64,000 nucleotides of DNA from Tipula vernalis (lineage: Eukaryota > Arthropoda > Insecta > Diptera > Tipulidae). The notes below the pieces were generated by a model that made no database searches, was not told where the DNA came from, and worked only from the letters and a program-made list of their open reading frames with translations. Of this stretch, positions 21,380 through 33,424 are shown one piece after another. The position numbers were made by a program, and so were the translations under genes. Location of the stretch: positions 39,722,590-39,786,589 of the forward strand of contig OY282560.1 in the NCBI GenBank assembly GCA_958295665.1, given 5' to 3'. Numbering within the stretch: the first letter of the stretch is position 1; the number at the start of each line of letters is the position of its first letter.

Positions 21380-24300
21380 TAGATTATCATTCTAAGAAGA
21401 AACCCATAAAGAAACGACAAATAAAATGTCTAAAATTGGCCATGCAGTCATTTTTCTACTTCGACAACCCAAAACGAAAATATTGCTGTCGATTTTCTAA
21501 ATTTGAACTTGTCGGTAAAAAAAAATTCTTGAAGTTTTTAGAAATTATGTGTTATCTCTTCCACTATTCAAGAAACAAAAATAATTACAATTTATTTTAT
21601 TTTTAAGAAGTAGTTGGACAATATTTTTTAATTTATGTAGTTCCCGATAGATGCCCTTTTAATCCACAAACATAAAATACTATTAATTTAGCTACCAAAA
21701 CGACTACAATCTTCGAAATTTAATTCAATTAAATGTCAATTGGTATTTGTTTCCTTAAATACAAAATGGTAAGAACATTTCTAAATTAAATTTATATAAA
21801 TTAATGAATTATTTTAGGTTGTAAATATTTAATCGAACACAAGTAAGAGTAATAATAACCCACAAATTAACAGGATAATTATTAATTTTATTATTTGATT
21901 TCGTGTGATCATGACAGCAAAATAATAGAAAACAATCAAGTTAAAGTTCAATTTAAGTTACAAAATTGTATTTGTGGTGAATTATTTTAAGTGATGTTTT
22001 GAACTTGATTGCTACAACTTGATTTTGAACAAGTATTCCTCTCTTGATCTAGACCAAATTGTTTTGACTTGTCCCGTTGTAACAATAAGTGATAATTAAA
22101 CAAGAAATGATAAGTGATAAGCTCTAAGTGACCAGAGAGAAGTCAAAAAAAGGGCACTTTCTGAATGAAAACTTTTGATGTAATGGTTATAAAACAATTT
22201 ATTTTATCTGTTTGTGGTCTTAAGAATAGTATGTTTGTGACATTTTGACAACATTTTGCAATATTTTCAAAATAGAAACTAGGGAGGTTAATAATGGAAT
22301 AAAATAGGCTAGCTTACAGTTTATATTTTTTGTACATGCTCTATATTTAATTATTAATTAAATTAACTTCATTTAGTATTGTATAGTAGTAACCTAAATC
22401 TAGACTACTTCAACTACTAAAACCACAAAAATTATTGTGACTACAGAGACTTGAATAACATTAAGATAAGAAATAATGGATGAGAAATAAAAGTGAAGTG
22501 AGAAATAAAAGTGAGTGTTCTCATTTCTCACTTTTATTTTTATACAATATTTCATATTACTCATTGTTATGAGAAATGAGAAATGGAAAAATGAGAAATG
22601 AGAAATGTGAAATACGCACTGAGAAATGAGAAATGAAAAAAAAAACCGCTAAATGCAAAATTAGAAATCATAAAACCACAGTTAGAAAAGTTGTCTGTAA
22701 CCTAAATGACATAATTTTGAAAAAGTTAATATTTCGATAGTTAAACAACTTCAAAAATTACCTTAAAGACGATATGTCAGAACCATCTTGTTTTATCTCG
22801 AAAATTGGCGTTTTGAATGTTAACGTTGATTATTTCTAAACAGAAAATTGTTCTTCGGAATTTTTTAACAAAATTTGTGTGTCTTCTTCTGTCCTTTCTG
22901 AGATATTGAGTGGTTTTTAAACTGTATGAAATTTATCAGTCTAATTGCCATACGAATTTGTTAACTAACATAAAAATATATTTATGACATCTTTAAAATT
23001 GAAAGATAGGTAACAAGTTCATTTGGGTTTATCTCGTCATCTCAACCACATTCTAAGTAAAAACAACAAAAATTATAATGTAACCAATTTATTTGAATTA
23101 AGTTTCCAATTCACTAGTGAATTATTTTATAATATTATAAAGGTGTATTATTGACAAAAATCAGGACAACAACAGTGATAGATTCGTTGTGTGTCATTTC
23201 GTTTTTAATTACAGAAAATATTTATTCGTTATTGATCATTTCCGTATGAGCGACTAGTTCCTGAGACATTTATTTATTTAATGTCCTGCGGCTAAAATCT
23301 TTTCTGTTATTTTGTCACATTTCAGTAATACAAGCAATAGCTTTAATTCGATTTATTCAAAAATTTATATCAATAAAGAACATCCAAAAGAGAACAATTC
23401 CAAATAGAAACCAAAATCATATTGAGAGGAGCCCCCCTTTCATTTTGAGTAAATAAACACTTCATTTTATACCAGTATTGTTCGCTTAACTGGAAAAAGA
23501 CTCGTATTTTATTTGGAGCAAACAACAAACACTTTTCACACTTTTTCCAAAACAAATATTATTTCCAGGAATTTTTTGAACAACGATGATTTTGAACAAT
23601 AAAATGGTCTAGCTTTTGTCTGTCAGAAAGATAAAAGGGGTGAGAATGGCCACATATAGACCATCGTTGAATCCCATTGTCATCATCTTCCTGGAAAAAA
23701 TAACATTTTTAGAGTTTAAATATTTATTTGAACACATCCGTTCCAGTTTGTACCTAAACCTTTTGTTAAAATTCTACTTTAAAATGTTAAAGAAATTGCG
23801 GTCAGTTTAAAATAGAATAAAGAGTTTGATATTATATGAATTGCGTTAGTATGAGTTGTAATAGTGTGAGTTTCAGTTTGCATTTTCGAACATTTGTCTT
23901 TCGGCGCAACAAACCACATCCATATGAAACTCGTTCTTATATGTTTGACTCCGCTTTTATAATTTTTTTTTTAATAAAAAAAAGCTTTAAATCTGTCTTA
24001 TATCTTACTTTATTTTTTTGTTTATTGTGTTTCTCTGTGTTTGTGTTCATATATGGAAATTGTTTAATCTCTTAAGGGAAATTCAAACTACCAGTCATTT
24101 ATAATTTTAAATGTTATAAAATACGAGGGAATCAATACGAATACGGGCTTAGAATAAAAGCTCGTTAAAAACTTTTGCACGATTACAGAGCATTTTTGAG
24201 GAAAAATCAATTAAGTGCGCTTTGAAATACGTTAGATTTAAATGGAAAAACTTGTTTTCGATTGAATTAGATAAGCATTAAAGACACATTGACATAATAA

Positions 24301-25140
24301 CTATGTGTTATTCAGTTCTTTGCACTTTTGTTTGTCAAGCGGTCAAAGCCTATAAAATATTATTGGTTGTATAATACAAAAGAGAAAAGACGAGACAAAA
24401 TGCTAACGAAACTTTACTAGCCTTTAAAGCTCAGTGGTAGAAGAATAAATTGTAATTTTGGAAATCTGTAGTTAGAAAACCTAAATGTGTATCCATTTGA
24501 GCCCGATATGTTTACAATGTTTACAAGCTATCAAATTGTAAATTGCTTCAAACTAATAACTAAAACTAAAACAGTATGAAATTTAATATTTACAAGAGTA
24601 CAGTTGCCTGTAGGTCATCGGTTGGGTTGACCTTGTAGGAGGAGTGAATATTTGACGCAATAAACCAGAGGATGTGAATGCATGTGTCCCGATTTGTCCA
24701 TTGTGCGTCTTGACATTCTTGTCTACGTTATCTCAAAACAGGGAATGAGCTATACAAATTCCGCTCCCGCTAAGGAAATATTGTACCGGCAACCGCAACC
24801 ATAAGAATTAAGAAACATGTCAGTCATCCTTTACGGAAGTTCCGCTTACGTATTAACTAAAACATTTTTAGATGAAGGAGCTAGAGAGCTCTGAGCAAAA
24901 TTTACAATAGAGATGAACCAGAAACGCTACTCGAATGGAATTTTAAAATATCCGGAGTGATATTTGGAATAATTGCTCAGCCTACCTACTCAAACATTAA
25001 ATCAACAAATTCTTCTCTGTTTTTATCATAAAACACACACCAGATGGTATAAACCAAAAAAAAGGGCGGTACCACCCCTTTAAGAATAAAAGCAAAATAA
25101 GGGGGAAGGAACATTCAAAAGGCACGTGGGCACAAAAAAT
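21380..25140. other. AT-rich stretch without a recognisable gene
   Basis: Apart from the small repeat at 22480-22660 I see no coding family or element end. Short ORFs here have no recognisable motifs. Confidence 0.45.
22480..22660. repeat. Small GAAATGAG block with a hairpin
   Basis: GTGAGAAATAAAAGTGAG (about 22498) faces CTCATTTCTCACTTTTAT (about 22520), an inverted pair with almost no loop, followed by further GAGAAATGAG units. Confidence 0.6.
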
Positions 25141-25144
25141 AGGG

Positions 25145-25258
25145 TATAAAAGCAGTTTTCTAGTATAATTTTAGTTAATCCTACCACTTCACTAGACTAC
25201 ATTATAAATTTGCCTATCTTATTGACTACATAAGTTTCCACTAGAGTATGTAAATAAA
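25145..25258 (+). promoter_or_regulatory. TATA box and poly(A) signal pair
   Basis: TATAAAAG at 25145-25152 and AATAAA at 25253-25258 lie about 105 bp apart, a spacing like that of an LTR R region. A LINE ORF1 begins 270 bp downstream. The pair may be an LTR remnant or the 5' UTR of the LINE; the sequence alone does not decide. Confidence 0.3.
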
Positions 25259-25527
25259 ATCTGTTTTTTTTCTTCAAAACATACCATCATTCAGTGTTTA
25301 GTTGTCTGGAAGTGCAAATTCAAAATCCGTTTTTTTCAAAACAAATTCAAGTGTTTAAAGTGTGACATAAAAATCTTTTTTCTCTCCTACTACACAAGTG
25401 TAAAGTGTGCCTATACTCATACCGTGGAGTAAGGATACCACGGAAACCATAAGTCAAGAGGAAGTTTTTCGTACTGTAAGTGCAAAACGTAAATAAATTA
25501 CCACAAACCCAGCTCCAGTAAAAAAAA

Positions 25528-26556
25528 ATGTCGTCCGAGGGCAGTGTACTACTCGATAACCGTTTCGCAGCCTTGGCTAATGAAACCCTACTGCCTGGGG
25601 AAATAAATACCGGCCGAGTTCCGCCAATCATTCATCTCGGCGTAGGAAACTTCACTGTAAAGTTCCTCAGCCGTACTGGCCGTGTAAAAATAAACCCACG
25701 CACGAAAAATCATCACTCTAACCTCATGGATCCGGAAACGATCAAAACCAGTATTAAGGATGCCGGCATTAACGAGTTCAAAGCTGTGACTAAAAGGAAC
25801 ACAAAATCCAAAGTCATTATATATGTGGTGAGGTTTACGAGAGGGGTCACCTCGCTAAAAGAGCTGCAGGAGAAGTGTGGGAAATTGTGCCATTGTGTAG
25901 TTACATGGCAGCAATTTTCGCCAGCCGTTAAAGAATACACGCGATGCCGGTCACGCCGGAACAAACTGCAGAAGAAAACACCGTTGCATCAAATGCCTTA
26001 ATGACCAAAAGGCGAATGCCCCGAACGACAAGGGAAGGTACAGCAAAATGCGTGAATTGCGAAGGAAATTATGCAGCCAACTACAAAAGATGCACTAAAT
26101 ACCAGGAGTTCAAGGCAAGCAAATTATCCCAGCAATTCCAAAAAAACGCCCAAGCCACAACATAAGCCAGCCCCACCTCCACCCGTTAATTTTTGGGAAA
26201 TGCTCGCGGATACCCAAGGAGTTTCAACAAGTCATTTAGCGTATAACCGTGCATTTCCGCCATTAAAACAAGTGTCAATAGTCACACCACCGACCGAAAG
26301 ACGGGCAGCGTATGCAGCTACTGCGCCAACAGCTATGGCAGCTCAAGCAGTCGCACCAAATACTTCGCAAAATCCATTTGCGGAACTCCGCAACCTTCAA
26401 CAGAAATTATTAGCCATCGACAATATCTGGGAGATCATATCAGAATACCGGAAAATAATCCAAGCGATAAAATCGGCAGAAACACCACAGACCCATAGTT
26501 ACAACCAAACAAATTGTAAAGTGTATGCTATGGAATCCTTGTTCCATCATCCCTAA
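25528..26556 (+). pseudogene. Jockey-like LINE ORF1 (Gag-like nucleic acid binding protein)
   Basis: The frame opens at the ATG at 25528, in AAAAAAAATGTCG. VKFLSRTGRVKINPRT (about 25660) resembles the RRM-like region in Jockey-clade ORF1. A last zinc knuckle is seen as CVNCEGNYAANYKRC (about 26050), with Tyr in place of the usual His. A Pro-rich linker (PAPPPPVNF) and a helical C-terminus follow to 26556. At least two frame changes (near 25940-26000 and 26070-26160) break it, and the earlier knuckles are missing, so a small deletion is likely. Confidence 0.65.
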
Positions 26557-27275
26557 AAGAGTGGAATTCGAAGGCTTCGTCAAAACCCACCAACCAGCAA
26601 TAATATTCCTGGCAGAAACATGGCTGAGTCAGGACAAATATTTCAGTCTACAGCACTACCGGAACCACAACTATGATAGAGAATTCGAGTAAGTAGTAAA
26701 AATTTGAAAACGAGTGGGGGTATAGCAATACTAACCCATGAGTCAATTAAACTTAAACCCCTATCACCCCTTCTTCTAACAAAAATCGGAAACAAAGCAG
26801 TAGAACTAACCATAAATAACCAAATAATAACCCTAGTATCTATTTACAGCAAAAGCACAAAGCATGAAGAATTATCCCAAGATATGATTAAAATCATTAA
26901 TAAATATAGTAACGTTGTCATTGCTGGTGACTTTAATGCAAAACACCGTAACTGGAATTGCGCTAGAGCCAACAGCTGTGGCAACGCGTTAAATAACCTT
27001 GTAGCATCCCACAATAACTTCCTTTTCTACTTCCCAGACCAGCCATCCCACTTCAAACCGGGTACAAGTCCATCCACCATTGACTTAATCCTGTCAAAAA
27101 CCTATTTCAAAATCACGAATGTCAAATCAATCATAGATTTGTCATCACACCACTACCCTATTCTGTTCGAGTTAGGAGACTCCCCTGTGCCAAATCCTAC
27201 CAAACCAAGTATTGGCAAAGTCGACTGGAACTCTTATAAAGTATTCATCGATAAAACCATTACTTGGCACTCCAG
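26530..27275 (+). pseudogene. Jockey-like LINE ORF2, endonuclease domain (first part)
   Basis: ORF2 of this LINE starts close to the end of ORF1. Endonuclease motifs appear in order: LWNPCSIIPKR (about 26533), IIFLAETWLSQDK with the metal-binding Glu (about 26600), SGGIAILTHESIK (26711), VSIYSKS (26837), VVIAGDFNAKHRNWNC (about 26914), STIDLILS (27075) and SHHYPILFEL (27148), where the usual Asp of SDH is His. A frame break lies near 26690. The coding sequence is cut at 27275 by a MITE and continues at 27943. Confidence 0.75.
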
Positions 27276-27939
27276 GGGGTCAATTCTCGTTCTGTGAAAA
27301 GTAAAATGAAAAGTATTTTCAGTGAGAAATACACATTTCCGATTTATGTTCCTTGAGAAGGAAAAAAATGACGTCAAAATCTTTTCATATGAATAAAACT
27401 TTCTCACCGACCATTTTGGCGGTGAGAACATCATAAATATGGAAATAAAATTCTACAAAAACTAAATTTGTATTTTTACCATTAAATGTACATTGAAACT
27501 ATAACATGATTCACTTTAAACTTAACTAATAAGTAAATCTATTAAAAACTATTCCGTTTATTTAAGAAAAGCCTCCAAATAATTAATTTAGTTAAGTTTT
27601 AAAAGTAATTTGGTCAATTTTATAATTTACTTTATATTTTGACAGCCAATGACAAAAACTGATTACCTAAATCTACTTTATCATTTATTTAGCTAATATT
27701 TAAACCAATTGTTGTATTAGCTAGCGGAAATATACATGAAACTCGAAAAAATGTGTGTTTACAGTGTAGCTTACTATGGAAACAACTTATTCAGCGTTTT
27801 CCTCACGATTCTTTTTCATTTGGACATCGAGAATCGCTTATTGTCGTTGTGTGAAATGTTGTAAATGAAAAAGACTTGATGGAATCAAAATGAAAACTTT
27901 TTTTTCATTAGATTTTTTCATAGAACGAGAATTGATCCC
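27276..27939. mobile_element. 664-bp MITE in LINE ORF2, TSD CAG
   Basis: The inverted ends GGGGTCAATTCTCGTTCT (from 27276) and AGAACGAGAATTGATCCC (to 27939) match over about 18 bp with one mismatch, and the similarity continues weakly for about 45 bp. CAG lies on both sides (27273-27275 and 27940-27942). Removing the insert and one CAG restores the LINE frame exactly. GGG-type ends and CAG TSD are shared with 1351-6163, suggesting the same PIF/Harbinger-like machinery. Confidence 0.75.
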
Positions 27940-27942
27940 CAG

Positions 27943-28060
27943 TACCCTAAACACCCCTGAATCCATAGATGCAAATATTCACTGCATTACTGACTGCATC
28001 AAGAAAGCAGTAATTTCAGCCTCGCCGCCAACTTCAAACAACTTTACCTGACTTTACGAA
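27943..28060 (+). pseudogene. Jockey-like LINE ORF2, continuation after the MITE
   Basis: The frame STLNTPESIDANIHCITDC (about 27942-28000) continues through KKAVISASPP to about 28050 and then is lost. No reverse transcriptase follows, so the LINE is truncated here. Confidence 0.6.
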
Positions 28061-28099
28061 GCCGTACCAGGTAAAACGGTATGAAACGTTAATTTTTTT

Positions 28100-29450
28100 T
28101 AATTGTGTGTATTAGTGTCACAAGATCGACCACGTGCCAAATTAATGTCTCAATTTGTTTTACTGTTTTTTTTACTTCTCATTTGTAATGAAACAGAGCC
28201 TTACCAACGTGTTCCTAATATAACTAATGGTACCAAACATACCACATGCATCACACACAGATCATCATCACTCAAAATGTGGTCATACTATCACACGACA
28301 CGTAGTCAAGCCACATCGCAAATCATATACACGACATCACACATTTACACATACACATTATTTTATTTATTTTATTTCATTCAAATGGCTCAAGCAAAAT
28401 GGCATATCGCAAAATGTCAACCCAGCCATTCCCAACCGCACTCTCCACCGTCTTTTATACGGCCACAGTCGAGACTCACCTCGACTGCCGCCGTATAACT
28501 TTCCATGTTACTGGGACATAGTCGAGGCTCACTTCGACTGTCCCACCCTCTCACGAGAAAGTCGTGACTCTCCTCGACATTCTCCGGCCACAGTCGAGTC
28601 CGTGGACTGGCCTCAAAGCGGCCACTGGCAACCTCTCTTGGTAGGCCCCAAAGCTGACTCCAGACTTCAGAATTCATTTTCTGGTCTGGCATGTCACAGC
28701 TTTGCCAACATTGACATGGAAACTCAGTCGCTGCAATATTCTTGTGTCAAATGGTATGGTGGACAGTGAGGGAAGACTAGAGGTACACATCAGATATTGA
28801 TCGAAGCGCCTGCTCCCAACCTATCTGGTGTATGTTTCAACGCTTCCTTTCACCGCGGCCCATCTGCCATTACGACACAGACTGCACAGTCAATCACTTG
28901 CGTCACCAGACATTTTAAAACAGCTCTGTCTGCAGCACAACACACTTCAGTGAAGGAAGATAAGAGATACCCATCTCGACGAACATCCTCCTTCACAGCT
29001 ACTGACGCAAGCATCGACCGACCACATTCTCTTCCATTACCTCAGTCTCGGCACTTCGCCTCAATTAATGTCCAGTGGATGGGGCATTTCAGTTGAGCGA
29101 CCGCCACCTCTGTTTAGCTGATCTGAACACAGACAGACCGAAACTAACAATGTTTCGCAGGAACGAGAAAATCACTTGCGAGGGAGTCCTGAAGCGACTC
29201 ACTCATGCGTGCTCCGCCATAAAGTATCACTCACATACATTGGTGTCTGAGTCTACCCAACCACTAATGCAACGTCTTCACGCCGCTCAACGTTGACATT
29301 ACCATTTGGGAACACATGCATTCAACCAATGAACTACTGTCTCTTCCACATGAAGAGACAACAAAAGAAAATTAAATCTTTTTTCCACGTCAGTCTACTC
29401 TCGATCGTCAATGCGGTGACATGCCGCCCAGCTCGCGTGCGGATACAAAT
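28100..29450 (-). other. GC-richer island, LTR-like on the minus strand
   Basis: Base composition is clearly less AT-rich than the neighbours. On the minus strand a TATAAAAG box (28453-28460) is followed about 70-80 bp downstream by AATAAA motifs (around 28370-28380), and upstream (28470-28600) lie several copies of an AGTCGAG/CTCGACT inverted motif. This resembles a U3-R-U5 organisation. Open frames on the plus strand (28227-28769 and others) carry no motif I know. No LTR partner or TSD was found. Confidence 0.3.
28466..28597. repeat. Clustered AGTCGAG inverted motifs
   Basis: Three units of the type AGTCGAGACTCACCTCGACT (near 28468, 28518 and 28560) are each partly palindromic and spaced about 45 bp apart. 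A further AGTCGAGTCC lies at about 28586. They could be protein binding sites in an LTR U3 (inference). Confidence 0.45.
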
Positions 29451-29654
29451 TAGCAAATAGTATTGAAAAACACCAAATTAAATTATGTAAACCTATATAA
29501 CTTAAATAAATAATTTTTATAACATCAATTTAAAATAAAATAAATTAATTAAATAAATATATTATAATAAATAAATAAAATAAAATAAATTGTGTGTCAA
29601 AATTGTTTAATAAAGGGCAATTATATTTTATTCACTATAAAAATGCTTTGGTAG

Positions 29655-31500
29655 TTGTGGGAAAAAATCTCGATGTTTAAAGATAAGATTTCTCAATGCT
29701 CGCAGTCTATTTTGCCATATAGATCAAATTCGAATTTTTTAAACATTGATCTTTTTTGCGTGGCGTAATCCTGGCTTACGTGTAAGATCAATGATCAGTC
29801 GGTACGACAGAACACACAAAAATGGTAGTGGGGTTTATATATACACTACAGAAAATATTACAAATTCAAGAGAATTCGTTCAGGTACATATGGTAAAACT
29901 GAAGTTATAATGGGTGAAATTAAACTTCCTTCCATGACAATTCTAATAGTAGTTTGTTACAATCCCCCACCTGCTATAAAAACTGACCTGGATGATTTCC
30001 AGAAAATACTATCTTCTTTTCTATTACGATATAGTCATTTCGTAATAAGAGTGGTGACTTCAATTTTAATATCCTTGACATTTCGCATATGTATATTCCA
30101 TGATCTATTAAAATCCAATAACCTTTTCTCAGTTCCTTTTTCACCAACTCGTGGCCCATCGTGGCTAGATCAGTTTATTGTTTCTAATCCGAAACAGGCG
30201 AGGCTATTGGGGGGCAATCAATACACTATGCCACATATATCCGATCATTGTTTTCTATTAATCTCCTATAAAGTGAAGTCTAAACGGGTCAAAATTCGGA
30301 ACAAGCTGATTTACGACTATAGTAACATAGATAATGCAGCAATTTCTTCTTGCCTTTTGGGCGCTGATTGGGGTCGAATGTATTCGTGCAATAACAATAA
30401 TTCTATGTTTCACTTATTTTATGAGTGCTTGTACTCTATTCATGACAACTGTGTTCCGGTAAAACCAGTACTGGATGGCCAATCTGCAGCTCCTTGGTTT
30501 AATTTTGAAATTGCTCATAGAATGTTACTTCGGGAGCAGGCCTTTTCTAAATTTTCACTTCTAATTTGTTTTCAGTTAGCTGTGTAATGGAATTAGATAT
30601 TTTGAAAAAGTATTTGCAGCATAAATTCTAACGTCAGCCGTTATTATTCTCCCTATTTATCAATGATCTACCGCAGATTTTGAAATATTCGAAATATCAT
30701 TTTTATGCAGATGATTGTCAAATTTACCTCCGTGGCGTTAAGAATAATATCTCTGAAACCTTTAATAAAATTAATAATGATTTATCCAACATATTAGATT
30801 GGTCTATATCTAATGGAGTCTCATTGAATATTTCAAAGACGCAGGCGATCTTCATTTTTAAGCGTGATTTTTTAGTCATCCCAGATGTATACATTTCAAA
30901 GTCGCGTTAATAATTTAGGCATTTGTATTAACAAAAGATTCACGTGGGATTTCAAGATTATCAAGTTTTATAGTAAAATCAACTCTTCATTATATGGATT
31001 GAAACTCTTATAAGAACATTTGTCCTAAAACCGTCAGGATTTTGCTTGCTAAAACTTTGGTAATCCCCCATGTGTTGTATTGTGAATTTATTTACATTAG
31101 TTGCGATTGTAACTCAAGGGAAATTTTAAAAGTAACTTCAAACAACATAGCCAGATACGTCAATGGATTGAGGAAATGTGATCATATCTCTGCCAAGTTT
31201 AGAGAATTATTTGGTTGTACAATGACTCAATTTTTTTATTATAGATCATTATTGCTTCTCTATAAAATTATCAATAATCAAGTTCCTTGTTTATTTGAAC
31301 AACAAAATAAAAATTGGTTCAGCTGGAAATAGCAATATATTACTGCCAGTAACCCGTTCTAATGTTTACAACAACTCGCCACTATTTACTATGTTTGCAA
31401 GTTGGAATCAGGTTCCGGCGGAGATTAGAAGTGTTAAAACTTTTGGTAGATTTAAAGTTTTATTATTTGAATTTGTTAAGAATAAAATGTAAGTGTGTGG
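29655..31500 (+). pseudogene. LINE ORF2 remnant with deleted reverse transcriptase core
   Basis: Endonuclease debris includes a strand with NPPP (29960), FSPTRGPSWLDQFIVS (about 30137) and ISDHCFLLISYK (30238), the last holding the catalytic SDH. The frame at 29910-30587 is open but shifted in places. At about 30600-30640 the sequence jumps to the end of the reverse transcriptase palm: LFINDLPQIL then FYADDCQIYL (about 30703) with both catalytic Asp, and the thumb region to 31492 in two frames. The fingers and first palm motifs are absent, a deletion of several hundred bases. The 3' end near 31540 has TAAATAAATAATAAAC. Probably Jockey or CR1 clade. Confidence 0.7.
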
Positions 31501-31859
31501 GATAGAATCGAGGATTGATTTCTTAAATAAATAATAAACTAAACTTCATTGAAGATTTTCTAATTCCGTATCCTTCTAGTTCTAATCAAAATAATCTGAA
31601 AAAGACGAGAATTGCGTGGGTGTTCTCTAAATTTCGTCCTACTGAAGGGCTCTGATTATTTGAGTCTACTTTCCTAAATTTTTCATCGCTTTCGCGAGAA
31701 GAAATCGCTTCCACCTCCGATATAAGGGAAATTGACGTTATCGGAAAACATCAGTCATTTCAGGACTTTTGTGGCCAGACAATAAAAGTCTAGAACCAGA
31801 TTACTAGCGAAAACCAACAAAGTGTGAGGTGTTTCGAGTTGTCATAATGATGTTCGCCA

Positions 31860-32300
31860 TAGGCTAAGATGTTGATGCGAGATATCTGGAAAAACAAAAC
31901 AGTGCCAAGCTGAATAACAGACGAATTAACTCGGTTACGGTTCTGTGCAAGTTATGTGACATCAACTTTCTTAGATAATACATTACAACTGGGAATAATT
32001 CAATCAAACTACACGTATTTGTAATTGCCATAGCGAAAATGCATTTATTGCCATAGCATATTTTAGGGTAGAAATAGCAAAGGCCTAATATGTAGATCAA
32101 AGCCAAGTGACTGGAGCTCCAGGCGGGTGTTTCGCACGAATTCCTTCTTCGATGATTCGAAGAATACTTTGGTCCGATTCCATCGATGTATTGGCGTGGA
32201 TCGTATATCTCGACATAAAATATAACGACGGTTTGGGGACATTTCCTGTAAGCAAAATTTGGAAAAGGACAAACCCGAAGCAAGTCGCAACTTAATTTTC
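31860..32300 (+). pseudogene. BEL/Pao reverse transcriptase-RNase H fragment
   Basis: Short blocks in order match the RT-to-RNase H junction of BEL/Pao elements. LELQAGV lies at about 32110, followed by RRILWSDSIDVLAWI (32157-32201) with the RNase H Asp. WKRTNPKQVAT ends at 32294, where the usual text is a Trp, then Asn-Pro-Ala-Asp. Stops and frame changes surround the first block. This is a separate copy from 36294-38831, since its domain order does not fit one element. Confidence 0.5.
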
Positions 32301-32389
32301 TGTCGCGGAATATTTTATACTGTTTGAAGAAAAATTGGCCACTACCAAAAAAAAAGTTGAGACAATCCCTTCTAGAGTTCAGCATTGTC

Positions 32390-33420
32390 ACCCTGTTAAA
32401 GTTAGCCGAAAGTTTCCAGCCGAAAGTGAAAAGTCGATAATGCAGATTATGTTATTGACATTCCAGTGGAAAATAAATCAGCCTCTAGAGTTTTTTGTCT
32501 GGAGATGGATTGCATTGATGTGACTTGTCAATAGCTATCGCAGGAAGAAAAGTCAGTTCAAGTTTCAGGTGGGAAATCTCGGAAAATTCGATTTTCCAAA
32601 AATTATTAGAAAATTTGTATAAAATCAGCCTCTAGATTATTATGTCTGGAGATGGATTGCATTGATGTGATTTGTCAATAGCTATCGTAGGAAAAAAATT
32701 CAGTTCAAGTTTCCCGTGGAAAATTTGAAATCTCGGAAAATTCAAAAAATGTTCTAGCCGAAGGTAAGAAATGGATTAATAAAATCAGCCTCTAGAGTGT
32801 TATGTCTGGAGATGGATTGCATTGATGTGACTTTTCAATAGCTATCGCAGGAAAAAATGCAGTTCAAGATTCCCGTGGAAAATCTCGGAATTTTCAATTT
32901 TCCAAAATTTATTAGAAAATTTGTATAAAATCAGCTCTCTAAATGCATAACACTCTAGAGGCGGATTTTATAAAAATTTTCTAATAATTTTTGGAAAATC
33001 GAATTTTCCGAGATTTCCCACCTGAAACTTGAACTGAATTTTTTTCATGCGATAGCTATTGACAAATCACATAAAATGATTCAACTTCAGATATACACTC
33101 TAGAGGCTGAGTTTATTCCAATTTTGTGGATTTTTCTGATTTTCCGATATTTTCTACGAATAGGTTAAGAAAAGTTTTACACGTAAAACTATTTATAAAT
33201 TTTTTTATTTAAATCCTTGTATCCTATTTACTTTCGGCTTATACCTACAAAATTTTTTATTTTCGGCTAGAATGTTAATACCACAATCTGCATTATCGCC
33301 TTTTTTCTTTCGGCTGGGATTAGACAATCTGCATAACCATTTTCTTGTTTAATTTCGGCTGGACTAACACAATCTGCATTATCGATTTTTCACTTTCGGC
33401 TGGCAACTTTAGGCTATCTT
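32390..33420. repeat. Fold-back block of tandem and inverted repeats
   Basis: Three direct copies, about 150-165 bp each, start near 32470, 32625 and 32780; they share GGAGATGGATTGCATTGATG, CAATAGCTATCG and GAAAATCTCGGAAAATTCG. An inverted copy follows at 32945-33075. Outer arms also pair: CCAGCCGAAAGTGAAAAGTCG near 32418 and its complement near 33385, with three inverted CAGCCGAAA/ATGCAGATT units at 33270-33415. Scattered relatives lie at 34090 and 34270. The organisation resembles a fold-back transposon; no TSD was found. Confidence 0.6.
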
Positions 33421-33424
33421 CACA

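Noticed and set aside
20277..21420. Overlapping minus-strand frames of 80-144 codons
   Set aside because: Same compositional artefact as block 1; overlapping frames give the same residue types.
28227..29296. Plus-strand frames in the GC-richer island
   Set aside because: Several frames overlap with no recognisable domain. Open frames are expected in GC-richer DNA, and the minus-strand TATA/AATAAA signals suggest non-coding LTR sequence.
32335..32523. 62-codon frame after the BEL fragment
   Set aside because: It runs into the fold-back repeat units and has no BEL motif.
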